Notes: generated by a model not told the origin, from the letters alone. Shown: positions 1-8,401, counted from the first letter of the stretch. The stretch: 64,000 nt of DNA from Kitasatospora sp. NBC_00240 (GCF_026342405.1 NZ_JAPEMU010000001.1:8928001-8992000); one strand, 5' to 3'. Translations and numbers: made by a program.

Positions 1-1
1 G

Positions 2-1153
2 ACCCTGGCGGCCACCTGGAGCGTGAACCGCCAGACCGTCCGGGCCGCACTGCGCGAACTGCGCGACCAGGGGCTGGTGGAGAGCCATCCCACCGGCACC
101 TACGCCAGGGCCGGCACGGACGACTCGCCGAACCCCCCGGGGATGACCTTCCCCGGCTCGATGGTCGTCCCGCACGAGGACGTGGTGACGGTCTTCCGCA
201 CCCACTTCGCCACCCCGGCGGGGGACGTCGCCGCCGTCCTCGGCATCCCGCCGGACGAGCCGGCCCTCGCGCACCAGCAGCGCGTGCACGACGCGGACGG
301 ACACCTGCTCCAGGACTCCCGCTCGCACTTCGCCCCCGAGCTGATCGCGGAGCTGCCGGAGCTCGAACGCGCCGCCGGCACCGGCCAGGAGAGCGACCTG
401 ACCGGCCTCTACGCCTGGATGCTCGGCGCCGGGCTCCGGCCCACCCGGCACGATCGGATCAACGTCCTGCCGAACGAGGGCGATGTGCCGCACCTCGCCG
501 TCCGCCGGGTGGTCCACGACCACATCGGGCGCCCGCTGGCCATCACGGACTTCCGGGTGGTGGCCGCGCACGCCGAGCTGGAGTACTGCACCTCGCCACT
601 GGACGCCCTGCCCGCCCGCCCCGGGTCGGCGGCCCCCGTCCGCGCCGCCGACGCGCTCCCACCGCTGCGCCTCACCGGCCAGGAGCGGGCGGCGCTGCTG
701 GCCTGGCTGCAGCCGGGGGCCCGCGACGAGTCGCTGGCCCAGCGCGCCAGGATCGTGCTGGCCTGCGACGACGCGGCGGCCGGCGGCGCCCCGGTGGGCG
801 CCGGGGCGGTGGCGCGCCGGGTGCAGTCCTCGAAGGCGGCCGTGGAGGAGTGGCACGGGCGCTTCCTGGAGAAGCGGGTGGAGGGCCTGCTGCCCAGGCG
901 CGGCCGGGGCCGCCCGCGCAGCGTGACCGACGCGCAGGTCGCCGACGTGCTGGCCAGGACCCTGTACGACACGCCCCCGGACGCGCCGCGCTGGACCAAG
1001 CAGTTGATGGCGGCCCAGGCGGGCCTCTCCGCCTCGACGATCAGCCGGATCTGGCGGGCGCACGGCGTCAGCCCCGCCTCCGCCGCGCCCGCCCCTGGCG
1101 GACCGGCGGCGGGGGCTCCCGCCCGCCGGGTGGGGGCGTCGGCCGCGACCTGA
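2..1153 (+). CDS. GntR/HutC-type regulator fused to an IS630-transposase-like HTH tail (5' end outside window)
   Basis: The reading frame is open from the first bases. The peptide before the GTG at 23 already reads like the end of a GntR winged helix (TLAATWSVNRQTVR), so the true start lies upstream. Domains in order: the end of the GntR HTH, a UTRA ligand-binding domain to about residue 195 (from the GTG), and a further 150 residues resembling the N-terminal HTH_29/HTH_32 part of IS630-family transposases (LTGQERAALLAWL, RARIVL, GRGRPRSVTDAQV, STISRIWRAHG). GntR/UTRA proteins normally stop after UTRA at about 240-250 residues, so the tail is an added domain. No transposase DDE core follows. 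Predicted role: DNA-binding repressor with two DNA-recognition modules, ligand unknown. Confidence 0.8.
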   Translation, partial: TLAATWSVNRQTVRAALRELRDQGLVESHPTGTYARAGTDDSPNPPGMTFPGSMVVPHEDVVTVFRTHFATPAGDVAAVLGIPPDEPALAHQQRVHDADGHLLQDSRSHFAPELIAELPELERAAGTGQESDLTGLYAWMLGAGLRPTRHDRINVLPNEGDVPHLAVRRVVHDHIGRPLAITDFRVVAAHAELEYCTSPLDALPARPGSAAPVRAADALPPLRLTGQERAALLAWLQPGARDESLAQRARIVLACDDAAAGGAPVGAGAVARRVQSSKAAVEEWHGRFLEKRVEGLLPRRGRGRPRSVTDAQVADVLARTLYDTPPDAPRWTKQLMAAQAGLSASTISRIWRAHGVSPASAAPAPGGPAAGAPARRVGASAAT

Positions 1154-1362
1154 GCGCCGATTCCGGCGGGCGACGGGGTGCCGGCCGTCCCCGCCGGAGG
1201 TGCCCCGGGCGGTCCGTTCCCGTCGCCGCCCCGGCACGCGCAACGGTGGACGGTCGGGCGGTTCACCTGCCGCTCCGGTTAGGGTGGCCCGGCTCACGCT
1301 CGCCGGACGGGGTACGGGCCCGGACCCGGCGGCCCGCACCGATGCATGGAGACACACACGGC

Positions 1363-3270
1363 ATGGCACCCACGGACGACTCCTCCCTCTCCGGCCAGAG
1401 CATCGGCGAGAGCGAGGGTGAAGCACGCACGGCCCGATGGGAGTTCATGCGGACCGAGGCCGGCAGTGCGGCCGTCCTGCTGGTGGCCACGATCGCGGCG
1501 CTGATCTGGGCCAACGCGGCCCCCGGGTCCTACGAGGCCTTCTGGGAGACCCGTCTGGCGATCGACCTGGGCGGCCACGGCGTGGCGCTGGACCTGCGGG
1601 AGTGGGTCAACAGCGGCCTGATGACGCTGTTCTTCTTCGTGGTGGGGCTGGAGGCGCGCCGCGAGTTCGACATGGGCGAACTCCGCGAGCGCCGGCACCT
1701 GACGCTGCCGCTGCTCGCCGGCATCAGCGGCATGCTCGCCCCGGTGGCGATCTATCTGGCGATCAACGCCGGGCACTCGTCCACCCATGGCTGGGGCGCG
1801 GCGATGTCCACCGACACGGCCTTCGCGCTCGGCATGCTCGCCCTGCTGGGCAACCGGCTCCCCGGGCGCCTGCGGACCTTCATCCTCACCGTGGCCGTGG
1901 TGGACGACTTCGTGGCGCTGGGCGTCATCGCGGTCTTCTACAGCGACCGGATCGTCCTGCCGGCGCTGCTGGTGGCGGGCGGCGTGCTGGTGCTCGTCCT
2001 GCTGCTGCGGGCGCAGGGCGTGCGCAGCGGCGCGGCCTACGCGGTGCTCGGCGCGGTGTCCTGGGTGGCGCTGCTGAAGTCCGGGGTGGACCCGGTGGTG
2101 ATCGGGCTGCTGCTGGGGCTGCTGACCCTGGCCTACCCGGCCACCCGGGACGACCTGGAGCGCGCCAGCGGCCTCTTCCGGTCCTTCCGCGAGCAGCCCA
2201 CGCCCGAGCTGGAGCGCTCCGCCCGCCGGGGGATCGCCTCGGCGATCTCGCCGAACGAGCGGCTGCAGCGCGCCATCCACCCGTGGAGCAGCTATGTGAT
2301 CGTCCCGCTGTTCGCCCTCGCCAACGCGGGCATCACCCTCGACGGCGACCTGCTGGGGCGGGCCGCCACCTCGCCGATCACCCTCGGCATCCTGCTGGGC
2401 TACCTGCTCGGCAAGCCGCTCGGCATCGTCGGGGTCTCCTGGCTGACCACCCGGATGAGCGCCGGCCGCACCCGCCCGCCGATCGGCTGGGGGTCCGTCG
2501 CGGCGGGCGGCACCATCGCCGGCGTCGGCTTCACCGTCTCGCTGCTGATCGCCACCCTGGCCTTCGAGGGCGACCAGCTGGACGAGGCCAAGGCCGGGGT
2601 GCTGGCCGCCGTCCTCTGCGCCTTCGCCGCCACCTGGTTGATCTCCTGGGTGCTCGGCCGGCTCCCGCAGCCGCTGCGGGCCCGCGCCCTGCTGGGCACC
2701 GCCGAGGGGATCGTCGACCTGGCCACGCCGGTCGACCCGGCCTACGACCACGTCCGCGGCCCCTTCGACGCCCCGGTCACCGTGGTCGAGTACGGTGACT
2801 TCGAATGCCCCTACTGCGGCCAGGCGGAGCCGGTCGTCCGCGACCTGCTGGCCGACTTCGGCGACGTCCGCTACGTCTGGCGCCACCTGCCGCTCACCGA
2901 CGTCCACCCGCACGCCCAGCTGGCGGCGGTGGCGGCCGAGGCGGCGGCCGAGCAGGGTGCCTTCTGGGCCGTCCGGGACCTCCTGCTGGAGCGGCAGGAC
3001 GCCTTGACGGCGCGGGACCTGCTCCGCTACGCCGAGGAACTCGGCCTGGACGTGGAGCGCTTCCACGACGCGCTGCGTGCCGACCGCGGCGCCGAGCGGG
3101 TCGCCCGGGACGTCGAGTCGGCGGACCTGAGCGGTGTCTCCGGGACGCCCACCTTCTTCATCAACGGCCGGCGTCACCACGGCGCGTACGACATCGCCAC
3201 GCTGTCCGCCGCCGTCCGCTCGGCGAAGGACCGCACGACGGCGCGCCGGGGCCGTCGCGAGCAGCGCTGA
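1363..3270 (+). CDS. nhaA: Na+/H+ antiporter NhaA with C-terminal DsbA-like thioredoxin domain
   Basis: The 635-residue protein exchanges sodium for protons across the cytoplasmic membrane. The N-terminal 440 residues are a typical NhaA with about 12 hydrophobic segments. The ion-site aspartates are present in STDTAFALG (about D151) and VVDDF (about D181/D182). After a short linker, residues from about 465 form a DsbA/thioredoxin-fold domain with an intact CPYC pair (about C482/C485) and the cis-proline segment SGTPTFFING. NhaA-DsbA fusions are known in actinobacteria; the function of the redox domain is unclear. ATG at 1363 is chosen because GGAGA lies about 11 bases upstream; ATG at 1342 is in frame but poorly placed. 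It converges on csbD across a strong terminator. Confidence 0.93.
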   Translation: MAPTDDSSLSGQSIGESEGEARTARWEFMRTEAGSAAVLLVATIAALIWANAAPGSYEAFWETRLAIDLGGHGVALDLREWVNSGLMTLFFFVVGLEARREFDMGELRERRHLTLPLLAGISGMLAPVAIYLAINAGHSSTHGWGAAMSTDTAFALGMLALLGNRLPGRLRTFILTVAVVDDFVALGVIAVFYSDRIVLPALLVAGGVLVLVLLLRAQGVRSGAAYAVLGAVSWVALLKSGVDPVVIGLLLGLLTLAYPATRDDLERASGLFRSFREQPTPELERSARRGIASAISPNERLQRAIHPWSSYVIVPLFALANAGITLDGDLLGRAATSPITLGILLGYLLGKPLGIVGVSWLTTRMSAGRTRPPIGWGSVAAGGTIAGVGFTVSLLIATLAFEGDQLDEAKAGVLAAVLCAFAATWLISWVLGRLPQPLRARALLGTAEGIVDLATPVDPAYDHVRGPFDAPVTVVEYGDFECPYCGQAEPVVRDLLADFGDVRYVWRHLPLTDVHPHAQLAAVAAEAAAEQGAFWAVRDLLLERQDALTARDLLRYAEELGLDVERFHDALRADRGAERVARDVESADLSGVSGTPTFFINGRRHHGAYDIATLSAAVRSAKDRTTARRGRREQR

Positions 3271-3297
3271 CCCGTCGGCCGAGGGTGTGCCCGGCCT

Positions 3298-3362
3298 CCC
3301 GCCGACGGGTGCCGGCCCGGCCACCAGGAAGATCGGTGGCCGGGCCGGCACCCGTCGGCGGG
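3298..3362. terminator. bidirectional terminator between nhaA and csbD
   Basis: Perfect 28-bp inverted repeat (arms 3298-3325 and 3335-3362, 9-base loop). It lies immediately between the stop codons of two convergent genes, so it should serve both. There is no T-tract, as is usual in this GC range. Confidence 0.85.
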
Positions 3363-3363
3363 G

Positions 3364-3537
3364 TCAGTGCCGGCCGGCGTCCTTGATCTTCTCGACCGCC
3401 TGCTTGAGGTCGCTCTTGATCTGGGTGCCCTTGCCCTCGGCCTGCAGACCGGGATCGTCGGTGGCCCTGCCGACGGTCTCCTTGGCCTTGCCGCCGGCCT
3501 TCTCGGCGAGGTTCTCGGCCTTGTCCTTCATACCCAT
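3364..3537 (-). CDS. CsbD family stress-response protein (57 aa)
   Basis: A small, highly charged soluble protein beginning MGMKDKAENLAEKAGGKAKE and ending DLKQAVEKIKDAGRH. It has the KAEN..GKAKE..G...D..LQAEGKG pattern of the CsbD family. CsbD proteins are abundant general-stress proteins of unknown biochemical role, controlled by SigB-type factors in other Gram-positives. The start ATG at 3537 is preceded by GAGAGGAG at good spacing. The length matches the family (55-70 aa). Its 3' end reaches the shared terminator with nhaA. Confidence 0.9.
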   Translation of the reverse strand: MGMKDKAENLAEKAGGKAKETVGRATDDPGLQAEGKGTQIKSDLKQAVEKIKDAGRH

Positions 3538-3656
3538 GGCGTACTCCTCTCGACGGGCGGCGGCCGGGGGTGGTCCACCCGCCCGGGGAGGCGCCTGCCC
3601 GGCTTCCCCGGTTCCATGCGCCGCTCCGCCGGGGGTTTCTTCGTGTACAGGTGTTT

Positions 3657-3705
3657 CCCGCTGCCCGCTGCCCGCTGCCCGCTGCCCGCTGCCCGCTGCC
3701 CGCCG
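3657..3705. repeat. 7-bp tandem repeat (CCCGCTG)
   Basis: Six exact copies of CCCGCTG (3657-3698) followed by one degenerate copy (CCCGCCG). It lies in the 192-bp gap between the small proline-rich gene and csbD. Such a short-period array can change length by slippage. Confidence 0.9.
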
Positions 3706-3729
3706 CGCCCAGGCGGCCGCCCCGCCCGG

Positions 3730-3873
3730 CTACGGCGTGGGCGGCGGGGCCGGGTCGGGGTCGGGCTTCGGCGGGACGGGCGGCGGCAGCGGGTCCGGCA
3801 GGTCCGGGCCCGGCGGCAGGCCCGAGGCGGGGCAGGGCCCGGTGTCCGGGTCCGAGGGGGCGTGAATGCTCAT
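3730..3873 (-). CDS. small proline-rich protein (47 aa), unknown function
   Basis: The ORF begins MSIHAPSDPDTGPCPASG and then becomes almost pure proline/aspartate (PPPVPPKPDPDPAPPPTP). It has an excellent ribosome site (AGGAGGG about 7 bases before the ATG), the main reason to accept it as a gene. There is no signal peptide or membrane segment, and one cysteine. The proline runs suggest a disordered polypeptide. Biased composition also occurs by chance in GC-rich DNA, so the call is tentative. It reads toward csbD with the 7-bp repeat array between them. Confidence 0.5.
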   Translation of the reverse strand: MSIHAPSDPDTGPCPASGLPPGPDLPDPLPPPVPPKPDPDPAPPPTP

Positions 3874-4129
3874 CGCGGGTCCCTCCTGGTTCCTGCGGCC
3901 GCCGCCCGGCCGGGGCCGGCCGGCGGCTCTCACCAAGGCGCCTACCCGGGCGGCGCGGGCCCCTAACGGATTCGCCGGGCCCGGCGCCGGGCAAGGCCGC
4001 CGGCGCACCGTACCTGGACCGTCCGGCCCGTCCCGGATGCGGATCCGGACCGGCCTCGGTTGACTTCCGAGGAGGAGCGCGCCGGCCGACCGGGTGGACG
4101 GGCCGGGCACCGGGACGAAAGGCGGGCGG

Positions 4130-4942
4130 ATGGACGCGAGGAGCGAGTTCGACGGCTGGGACATCCACCGGTTCGGCCCGCCCGGCGCCGCCCACCGGGT
4201 GCTGCTGCTGCCGGGCGGTCTCTGCACGACGGTGTTCCTCGAGGACGTGACCTCCCAGCCGGTGCTGGCCGAGGCGGGCGTCGCCGTGGTGGCCGTGACC
4301 CTGCCCGGCTTCGGCCGCACCGCCACCCCCGAGGACCTCTCGGTCGAGAACTACGCCCGGCTGCTGGGCGGCCTGGCCGCCGAGCTCGGCTGCGACCTGG
4401 TGGCCGGACACAGCCTCGGCGCGAACGTCGCGATGGAGATGGCGATCGCCGGCGAGTTCGGCGGTCCGGTGCTGCTGCTGGACCCGAGCTTCTCCCGCGA
4501 GGACGAGGCCAAGGACCTGGCGACGCTCGACCGGATCGGCCGGGTGCCCGGCCTCGGCGCCCTGGCCTGGGCGGTCATGCTCAAGCTGGTGCCCCGGACG
4601 ATGGACGACAGTTTCCCGCCCGGGCGCCGGGCGGCCCTCTCCGCGGACCTGCGGAACAACGCCCCCGGGGTCTGCCGCCGCCTGGTCCGGCAGTACTTCG
4701 CGTACCTGGACCGCCAGGGATCGCTGGCGGCCCGGCTGTGCGCGTCGGGGGCCCGGGCCTGGATCGTCCGGGGGGACCGCACGGAGATCGGGCTCACCGA
4801 GCACGAGCGGCGCGCACTGGAGGCCGGTCCGAACATCAGGCTGGTCACCGTGTCGGACTCCGGCCACCTGGTGGTCACCGAGCAGCCCGCACAGGTCGCG
4901 CAGCTGATCCTCGACATGCTCGGCGTGCCGGCGGGGCGCTGA
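4130..4942 (+). CDS. alpha/beta-fold hydrolase
   Basis: A 270-residue cytoplasmic hydrolase of the alpha/beta superfamily. The nucleophile elbow GHSLG places the serine near residue 95. The catalytic histidine is in SDSGHLVV (about residue 246), with the acid expected in IVRGDRTEIG. The N-terminal LLLPGG supplies the oxyanion loop. The start is taken as ATG 4130 (GAAAGG upstream), not the in-frame GTG at 4094. No substrate can be read from sequence. It is a single gene followed by its own terminator. Confidence 0.85.
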   Translation: MDARSEFDGWDIHRFGPPGAAHRVLLLPGGLCTTVFLEDVTSQPVLAEAGVAVVAVTLPGFGRTATPEDLSVENYARLLGGLAAELGCDLVAGHSLGANVAMEMAIAGEFGGPVLLLDPSFSREDEAKDLATLDRIGRVPGLGALAWAVMLKLVPRTMDDSFPPGRRAALSADLRNNAPGVCRRLVRQYFAYLDRQGSLAARLCASGARAWIVRGDRTEIGLTEHERRALEAGPNIRLVTVSDSGHLVVTEQPAQVAQLILDMLGVPAGR

Positions 4943-5067
4943 CCCGGCAGCACCGGGTGCCCCGGCCCTCGCGGTTCCTCCCGGGCCGCCGACCGCCCGA
5001 GGTTTACCGCCCGGGGCCGGGGCAGACGAGGGGTGTGCGGCCGCGCCACCGAGCAGCGGCCGATCGC

Positions 5068-5097
5068 CCAGGCCCCGGGTCCCCTCCCGGGGCCTGG
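5068..5097. terminator. hairpin terminator after the hydrolase gene
   Basis: Perfect 12-bp stem (5068-5079 with 5086-5097) and 6-base loop, between the hydrolase stop and the mscS-type gene start. Confidence 0.75.
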
Positions 5098-5132
5098 CGG
5101 CTGTGACGAGGGGGACCGGAGGAGACTGACCC

Positions 5133-6338
5133 GTGCAGATCTGGAGTGTGGTGCGCCCGCTGGCCGTGGTGGTCATGGTCCTGGTGGTGGTCCTGGGGCT
5201 CGACCGGCTGATGGACCGGGCCCTCGGACGGTTCGCCGCGAGACGCCCGGCCTCCGTCCTCTGGCCGCTGCTGCGCCGCTGCCGGGTGCCGTTCCTGGCG
5301 GCGGCGGTCGCCGTCCTGCTGCTCACCGGCGAGCCGGCCATGCGGCTGGCGGACGGCGTACGCCCGGTGGCGCGGCACGCCCTCCTGCTGGCCGTCCTGG
5401 TGAGCTGCGGCTGGTTGACGGCCCGGGTGGTCTCGCTGCTGATCGACACCGGCCTGCGCAGCTATGCCACCGACCGGCGCGACCCGGCGCGGATCCGGCG
5501 GGTCCGGACCCAGGCCGGGTTGATGGGCCGGATCTGCGACGCGGGCATCGCGGTGGTGACCCTGGCCGCCGTCCTGATGACCTTCCCCGCCGTTCGGGCG
5601 GTCGGCACCAGCCTGCTGGCCTCGGCGGGGCTGGTGGGCCTGGTGGTCGGTGTCGCGGCCCAGAGCACGCTGGCCAACCTCTTCGCCGGGATCCAGCTGG
5701 CCTTCGGGGACATGGTCCGGATCGGGGACGTGGTGGTCGTCGCGGGGGAGTGGGGGACGGTCGAGGAGATCACCCTGACCTCCGTGGTGATCGCCACCTG
5801 GGACCAGCGGCGGATCGTGATGCCGGTCTCGTACTTCGCCGGCAAGCCCTTCGAGAACTGGTCCCGCGGTGGCTCCGGGATCACCGGGACGGCAGTGCTC
5901 CACCTGGACCACAGCACGCCGGTCGCCGAGCTCCGGGCGGAGTTCGCGCGCCGGCTGGCGGGCAACGAGCGCTGGGACGGCGAGGGCTGGGCGCTGCAGG
6001 TGGTGGACACCACCGCGACCACGGTGGTGGTCCGGCTGCTGATGACGGCGCGCAACGGCGAGGACGCCTTCGAGCTGCGCTGCTGGGCCCGGGAGGAGCT
6101 GATCGGCTATCTGCGCGAGCATCACCCGTACGCCCTGCCCAAGGTCGCCCTGGCAGACGCCGCCGGGCGGGCCGACGACCACCCGGGGAAGCCCGGGGAC
6201 GGACCTCACGCACCGGGCGGGGAGTCCCCGTCCGGCGGGCACCGCACCCGTCCGCATGTCGGCCCTCAGGCCGGTGCGCCCGACGGGCCGGCGGCCGGTC
6301 GGCCCCGGTCCCGCGCGGGCCGGGTGGAGGGCGGGTAG
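5133..6338 (+). CDS. MscS-family mechanosensitive ion channel
   Basis: A 401-residue small-conductance channel releasing solutes on hypo-osmotic shock. About four hydrophobic segments lie in the first 200 residues. The pore-lining helix and beta-domain show the MscS pattern (SAGLVGLVVGVAAQSTLANLF, FGDMVRIGDVV, GTVEEITLTS, PVSYFAGKPFENWSR). The C-terminal 60 residues after about 340 are a proline/glycine/arginine-rich tail of low complexity. The start is GTG 5133 with GGAGGAGA upstream. Monocistronic; it converges on the DHFR-like gene. Confidence 0.92.
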   Translation: MQIWSVVRPLAVVVMVLVVVLGLDRLMDRALGRFAARRPASVLWPLLRRCRVPFLAAAVAVLLLTGEPAMRLADGVRPVARHALLLAVLVSCGWLTARVVSLLIDTGLRSYATDRRDPARIRRVRTQAGLMGRICDAGIAVVTLAAVLMTFPAVRAVGTSLLASAGLVGLVVGVAAQSTLANLFAGIQLAFGDMVRIGDVVVVAGEWGTVEEITLTSVVIATWDQRRIVMPVSYFAGKPFENWSRGGSGITGTAVLHLDHSTPVAELRAEFARRLAGNERWDGEGWALQVVDTTATTVVVRLLMTARNGEDAFELRCWAREELIGYLREHHPYALPKVALADAAGRADDHPGKPGDGPHAPGGESPSGGHRTRPHVGPQAGAPDGPAAGRPRSRAGRVEGG

Positions 6339-6360
6339 CGCCGGGTGGGGACCTGGCGGT

Positions 6361-6404
6361 CACGGGCCGCCTCCGGCCGCGCGTTCGGCCGGAGGCGGCC
6401 CGTG
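6361..6404. terminator. bidirectional terminator between mscS-type and DHFR-like genes
   Basis: Perfect 18-bp inverted repeat (6361-6378 with 6387-6404, 8-base loop) between two convergent genes. Confidence 0.85.
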
Positions 6405-6456
6405 CACTGCCCGTCGGCGGGCCGGTCCCGTCGCCGGGACCCGGCCGCCGACCGCT

Positions 6457-7044
6457 TCACCGCCGGGCGAACCATGTGATCGTGACGTCGTTGTCGAAGG
6501 AGGCGCGGTCGGTGACCTGGAAGAGCGTGGGGCCGAAGTCCCCGTTGAAGACCGGGATCCCGGCTCCCGCGACCACGGGGTAGCTCTTGATGATCAGCTC
6601 GTCGATCTCGGGCAGCAGCGCGCCGGCGAGCAGGCCGCCGCCGCAGAGCCAGATGTCCTGGCCCTCCTCCTGCTTGAGCTCGCGGACCAGGGCGAGCGGG
6701 TCGGCGCCGACCACGGTGACCGCCGGGTCGGTGTCGGGTGCGAGCGTGCTCGACACGACGTACTGGCGCAGGTGGGCGTACGGGCTGGTGAAGCCCGCCT
6801 GCAGGCCGGGGAGGTAGCTGCCGAGACCCATCAGGACGGTGTCGAAGCGCTGGTTGGGGGCGTCCGCCAGGCCGTTGGCGGCGCGCAGGAAGGTGGGCAG
6901 CGTCTCCGGGTAGCGGGCGTTGGTCCACTCGGCGTAGGCGGCGGCCTGCTTCTCGTCGCCGAGCGGGAAGAAGTCGTACTCGCCGCCGGGGCCGGCGATG
7001 TATCCGTCGAGGGTGACGGCGACGTAGTACACGAGCTTCCGCAT
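6457..7044 (-). CDS. dihydrofolate reductase-family (RibD C-terminal-like) protein
   Basis: A 195-residue protein of the DHFR/RibD-C superfamily. It starts MRKLVYYVAVTLDGYIAGPGGEYDFF and contains the nucleotide-binding stretch DIWLCGGGLLAGALLPEIDEL. Proteins of this type are NAD(P)H-dependent reductases; the substrate is unknown, and it is not the folate enzyme. The start ATG at 7044 has GGAG upstream. It diverges from a TetR gene with only 70 bases between start codons, and that gap carries repeated GTAGTACT. The TetR very likely represses this gene. Confidence 0.88.
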   Translation of the reverse strand: MRKLVYYVAVTLDGYIAGPGGEYDFFPLGDEKQAAAYAEWTNARYPETLPTFLRAANGLADAPNQRFDTVLMGLGSYLPGLQAGFTSPYAHLRQYVVSSTLAPDTDPAVTVVGADPLALVRELKQEEGQDIWLCGGGLLAGALLPEIDELIIKSYPVVAGAGIPVFNGDFGPTLFQVTDRASFDNDVTITWFARR

Positions 7045-7060
7045 GCAGTTGACTCCGTTT

Positions 7061-7098
7061 GTAGTACTCTGATTGAAGTGGTGTGACTGTAGTACTAC
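7061..7098. promoter_or_regulatory. GTAGTACT operators between DHFR-like and TetR genes
   Basis: GTAGTACT occurs at 7061-7068 and again at 7089-7096. The second copy lies in the perfect 10-bp palindrome GTAGTACTAC (7089-7098). Both sit in the 70-base divergent gap. A further GTAGTAC half-site is at 7024, just inside the DHFR-like coding region. The arrangement fits autoregulation plus repression of the neighbour. Confidence 0.65.
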
Positions 7099-7114
7099 GG
7101 ATGGAGTGGTGTCA

Positions 7115-7690
7115 ATGGCGCGCAGGAATGCCGAGCGGCGGGCCGCCCTCGTCGACGCCGCTATCGAGGTGCTGGCCGAGGAGGGCGCCCGCGGGCTGAC
7201 CTTCCGGGCGGTGGACGCGGAGGCCGCCGTGCCCGCCGGCACGGCCTCCAACTACTTCGCCAACCGCGACGACCTGCTGACCCAGGCCGGGGCCCGGGTC
7301 TACGAACGGCTCCAGCCGGACGAGGCGACCGTCGCGCGGCAGCGGGCGGCCACCCCGGACCGGGAGACGTACGCGCTGCTGATGCGCGAGACGGTCGGCC
7401 GGATCAGCGGGTTCCGTACCGGCTACCTGGCGCTGCTGGAGCTGCGCCTCGAAGCCACCCGGCGCCCCGAGCTGCGCGCGGTGCTGACCGAACGGGTCCG
7501 GGCCGACGTCGACGCCAACGTGGCCTACCACGAGGAGTCCGGCCTGCCCGGCGACGCGACCGCCGTCCGGCTGCTGTACCTGGCGTTCAACTGGCTCATC
7601 GTCGAACAGCTCACCCTGCCCGGCGTCTTCTCGGAGGCCGAGCGCGAGCAGCTGGTGCAGGCCGCGGTCGAACGCATCGTGGGGCCGTGA
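7115..7690 (+). CDS. TetR/AcrR family transcriptional regulator
   Basis: A 191-residue regulator with an N-terminal HTH (LVDAAIEVLAEEG, GLTFRAVDAEAAVPAGTASNYFANRDDLL) and an all-helical ligand-binding C-terminal domain. The length is typical for TetR. ATG 7115 is preceded by GGAG. Divergent placement from the DHFR-like gene and the shared GTAGTACT motifs identify its probable target. The ligand is unknown. Confidence 0.92.
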   Translation: MARRNAERRAALVDAAIEVLAEEGARGLTFRAVDAEAAVPAGTASNYFANRDDLLTQAGARVYERLQPDEATVARQRAATPDRETYALLMRETVGRISGFRTGYLALLELRLEATRRPELRAVLTERVRADVDANVAYHEESGLPGDATAVRLLYLAFNWLIVEQLTLPGVFSEAEREQLVQAAVERIVGP

Positions 7691-7694
7691 CCCG

Positions 7695-7718
7695 CCGGGC
7701 CGGGGGCGCCCGGCCCGG
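7695..7718 (+). terminator. terminator after the TetR gene
   Basis: Perfect 10-bp stem (7695-7704 with 7709-7718, 4-base loop) five bases after the TetR stop codon. Confidence 0.7.
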
Positions 7719-7922
7719 TCGGTCGACCGCAGGTGCCGGGTGAACCGCCCGCTCGGCGCCCGGCGCCCCGCCGGACACCGCCCGGGCCGGGCCGTGCGGG
7801 TGATTTCCGCCGGTCGGGGGCATGGCCGCCGGGATCCGGGGTAGGCGGGGCCGCGGCAGAGGCCCCCGCCCGACGGCGGCGGTGCCCGCCGCTCCGAGCT
7901 GCCCAGCCCCCAGGGAGAACAC

Positions 7923-8282
7923 TTGAGCAACGACCGGTACGACCTCGACGGCTTCGAACTCCTCTTCGCCGCGCCCGCCCCCGGCGGCGCGCCGGACGCG
8001 GTGGTGGTCCGCCGCAGCGCCCTCACCGGCCCGGGCGGGCACCCCGTCTACCTGGACGCCACCGGGATCGTCTGCGCCGAGATAAGCGACCGCGGTGAGG
8101 CCCGGATGCTGGCCACCGGGGCGCACCAGTTGCTCACCTCGCCGGTGCGGGTCCGCCGGGCCGGGCAGGCCGTCGCGCCCCGGGAGCGCGAGCCCGGCCT
8201 CGGCCAGGACGGCGAGCACGGTCGGCGGATCAGTGCCGGGTCGAGCCGTCCCGTCGTCCGGGAGGGCGTACCGACCGGCTGA
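7923..8282 (+). CDS. DUF6296-like small protein (119 aa)
   Basis: It starts at TTG 7923, which has AGGGAG nine bases upstream. The sequence begins MSNDRYDLDGFELLFAAPA and contains VVRRSALTGPGGHPVYLD, TGIVCAEISDRGEARML. I recognise this pattern from the DUF6296 family, known mainly from Kitasatospora; that assignment is from memory and not certain. No membrane segment or catalytic motif is visible. The last 35 residues are arginine/glycine-rich and may be less constrained. Function unknown. Confidence 0.65.
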   Translation: MSNDRYDLDGFELLFAAPAPGGAPDAVVVRRSALTGPGGHPVYLDATGIVCAEISDRGEARMLATGAHQLLTSPVRVRRAGQAVAPREREPGLGQDGEHGRRISAGSSRPVVREGVPTG

Positions 8283-8370
8283 GCAGCGGCTGAGCAGCGG
8301 TTGAGCACCTGCGGGCCCCGGGGGAGCCCGCGGGTCGTCCGCCCCGCCGAACCCCGTGGCCGCACCCGGT

Positions 8371-8401
8371 GGCCGCACCGCCCGGCCGCGGCGGTGCGGC
8401 C
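8371..8401 (+). terminator. terminator after the DUF6296-like gene
   Basis: Perfect 12-bp stem (8371-8382 with 8390-8401, 7-base loop), about 90 bases beyond the stop codon and before the next promoter. Confidence 0.7.

Noticed and set aside
2211..2222. GGAGCGCTCC resembling the core of a CebR box
   Set aside because: It lies inside nhaA codons (LERSAR) and lacks the outer TGG/CCA; coincidence.
1294..3351. A 685-codon open frame opposite nhaA
   Set aside because: It is antisense to a clearly conserved NhaA-DsbA gene and rich in Q/G/R/H, the usual shadow of GC-rich third positions.
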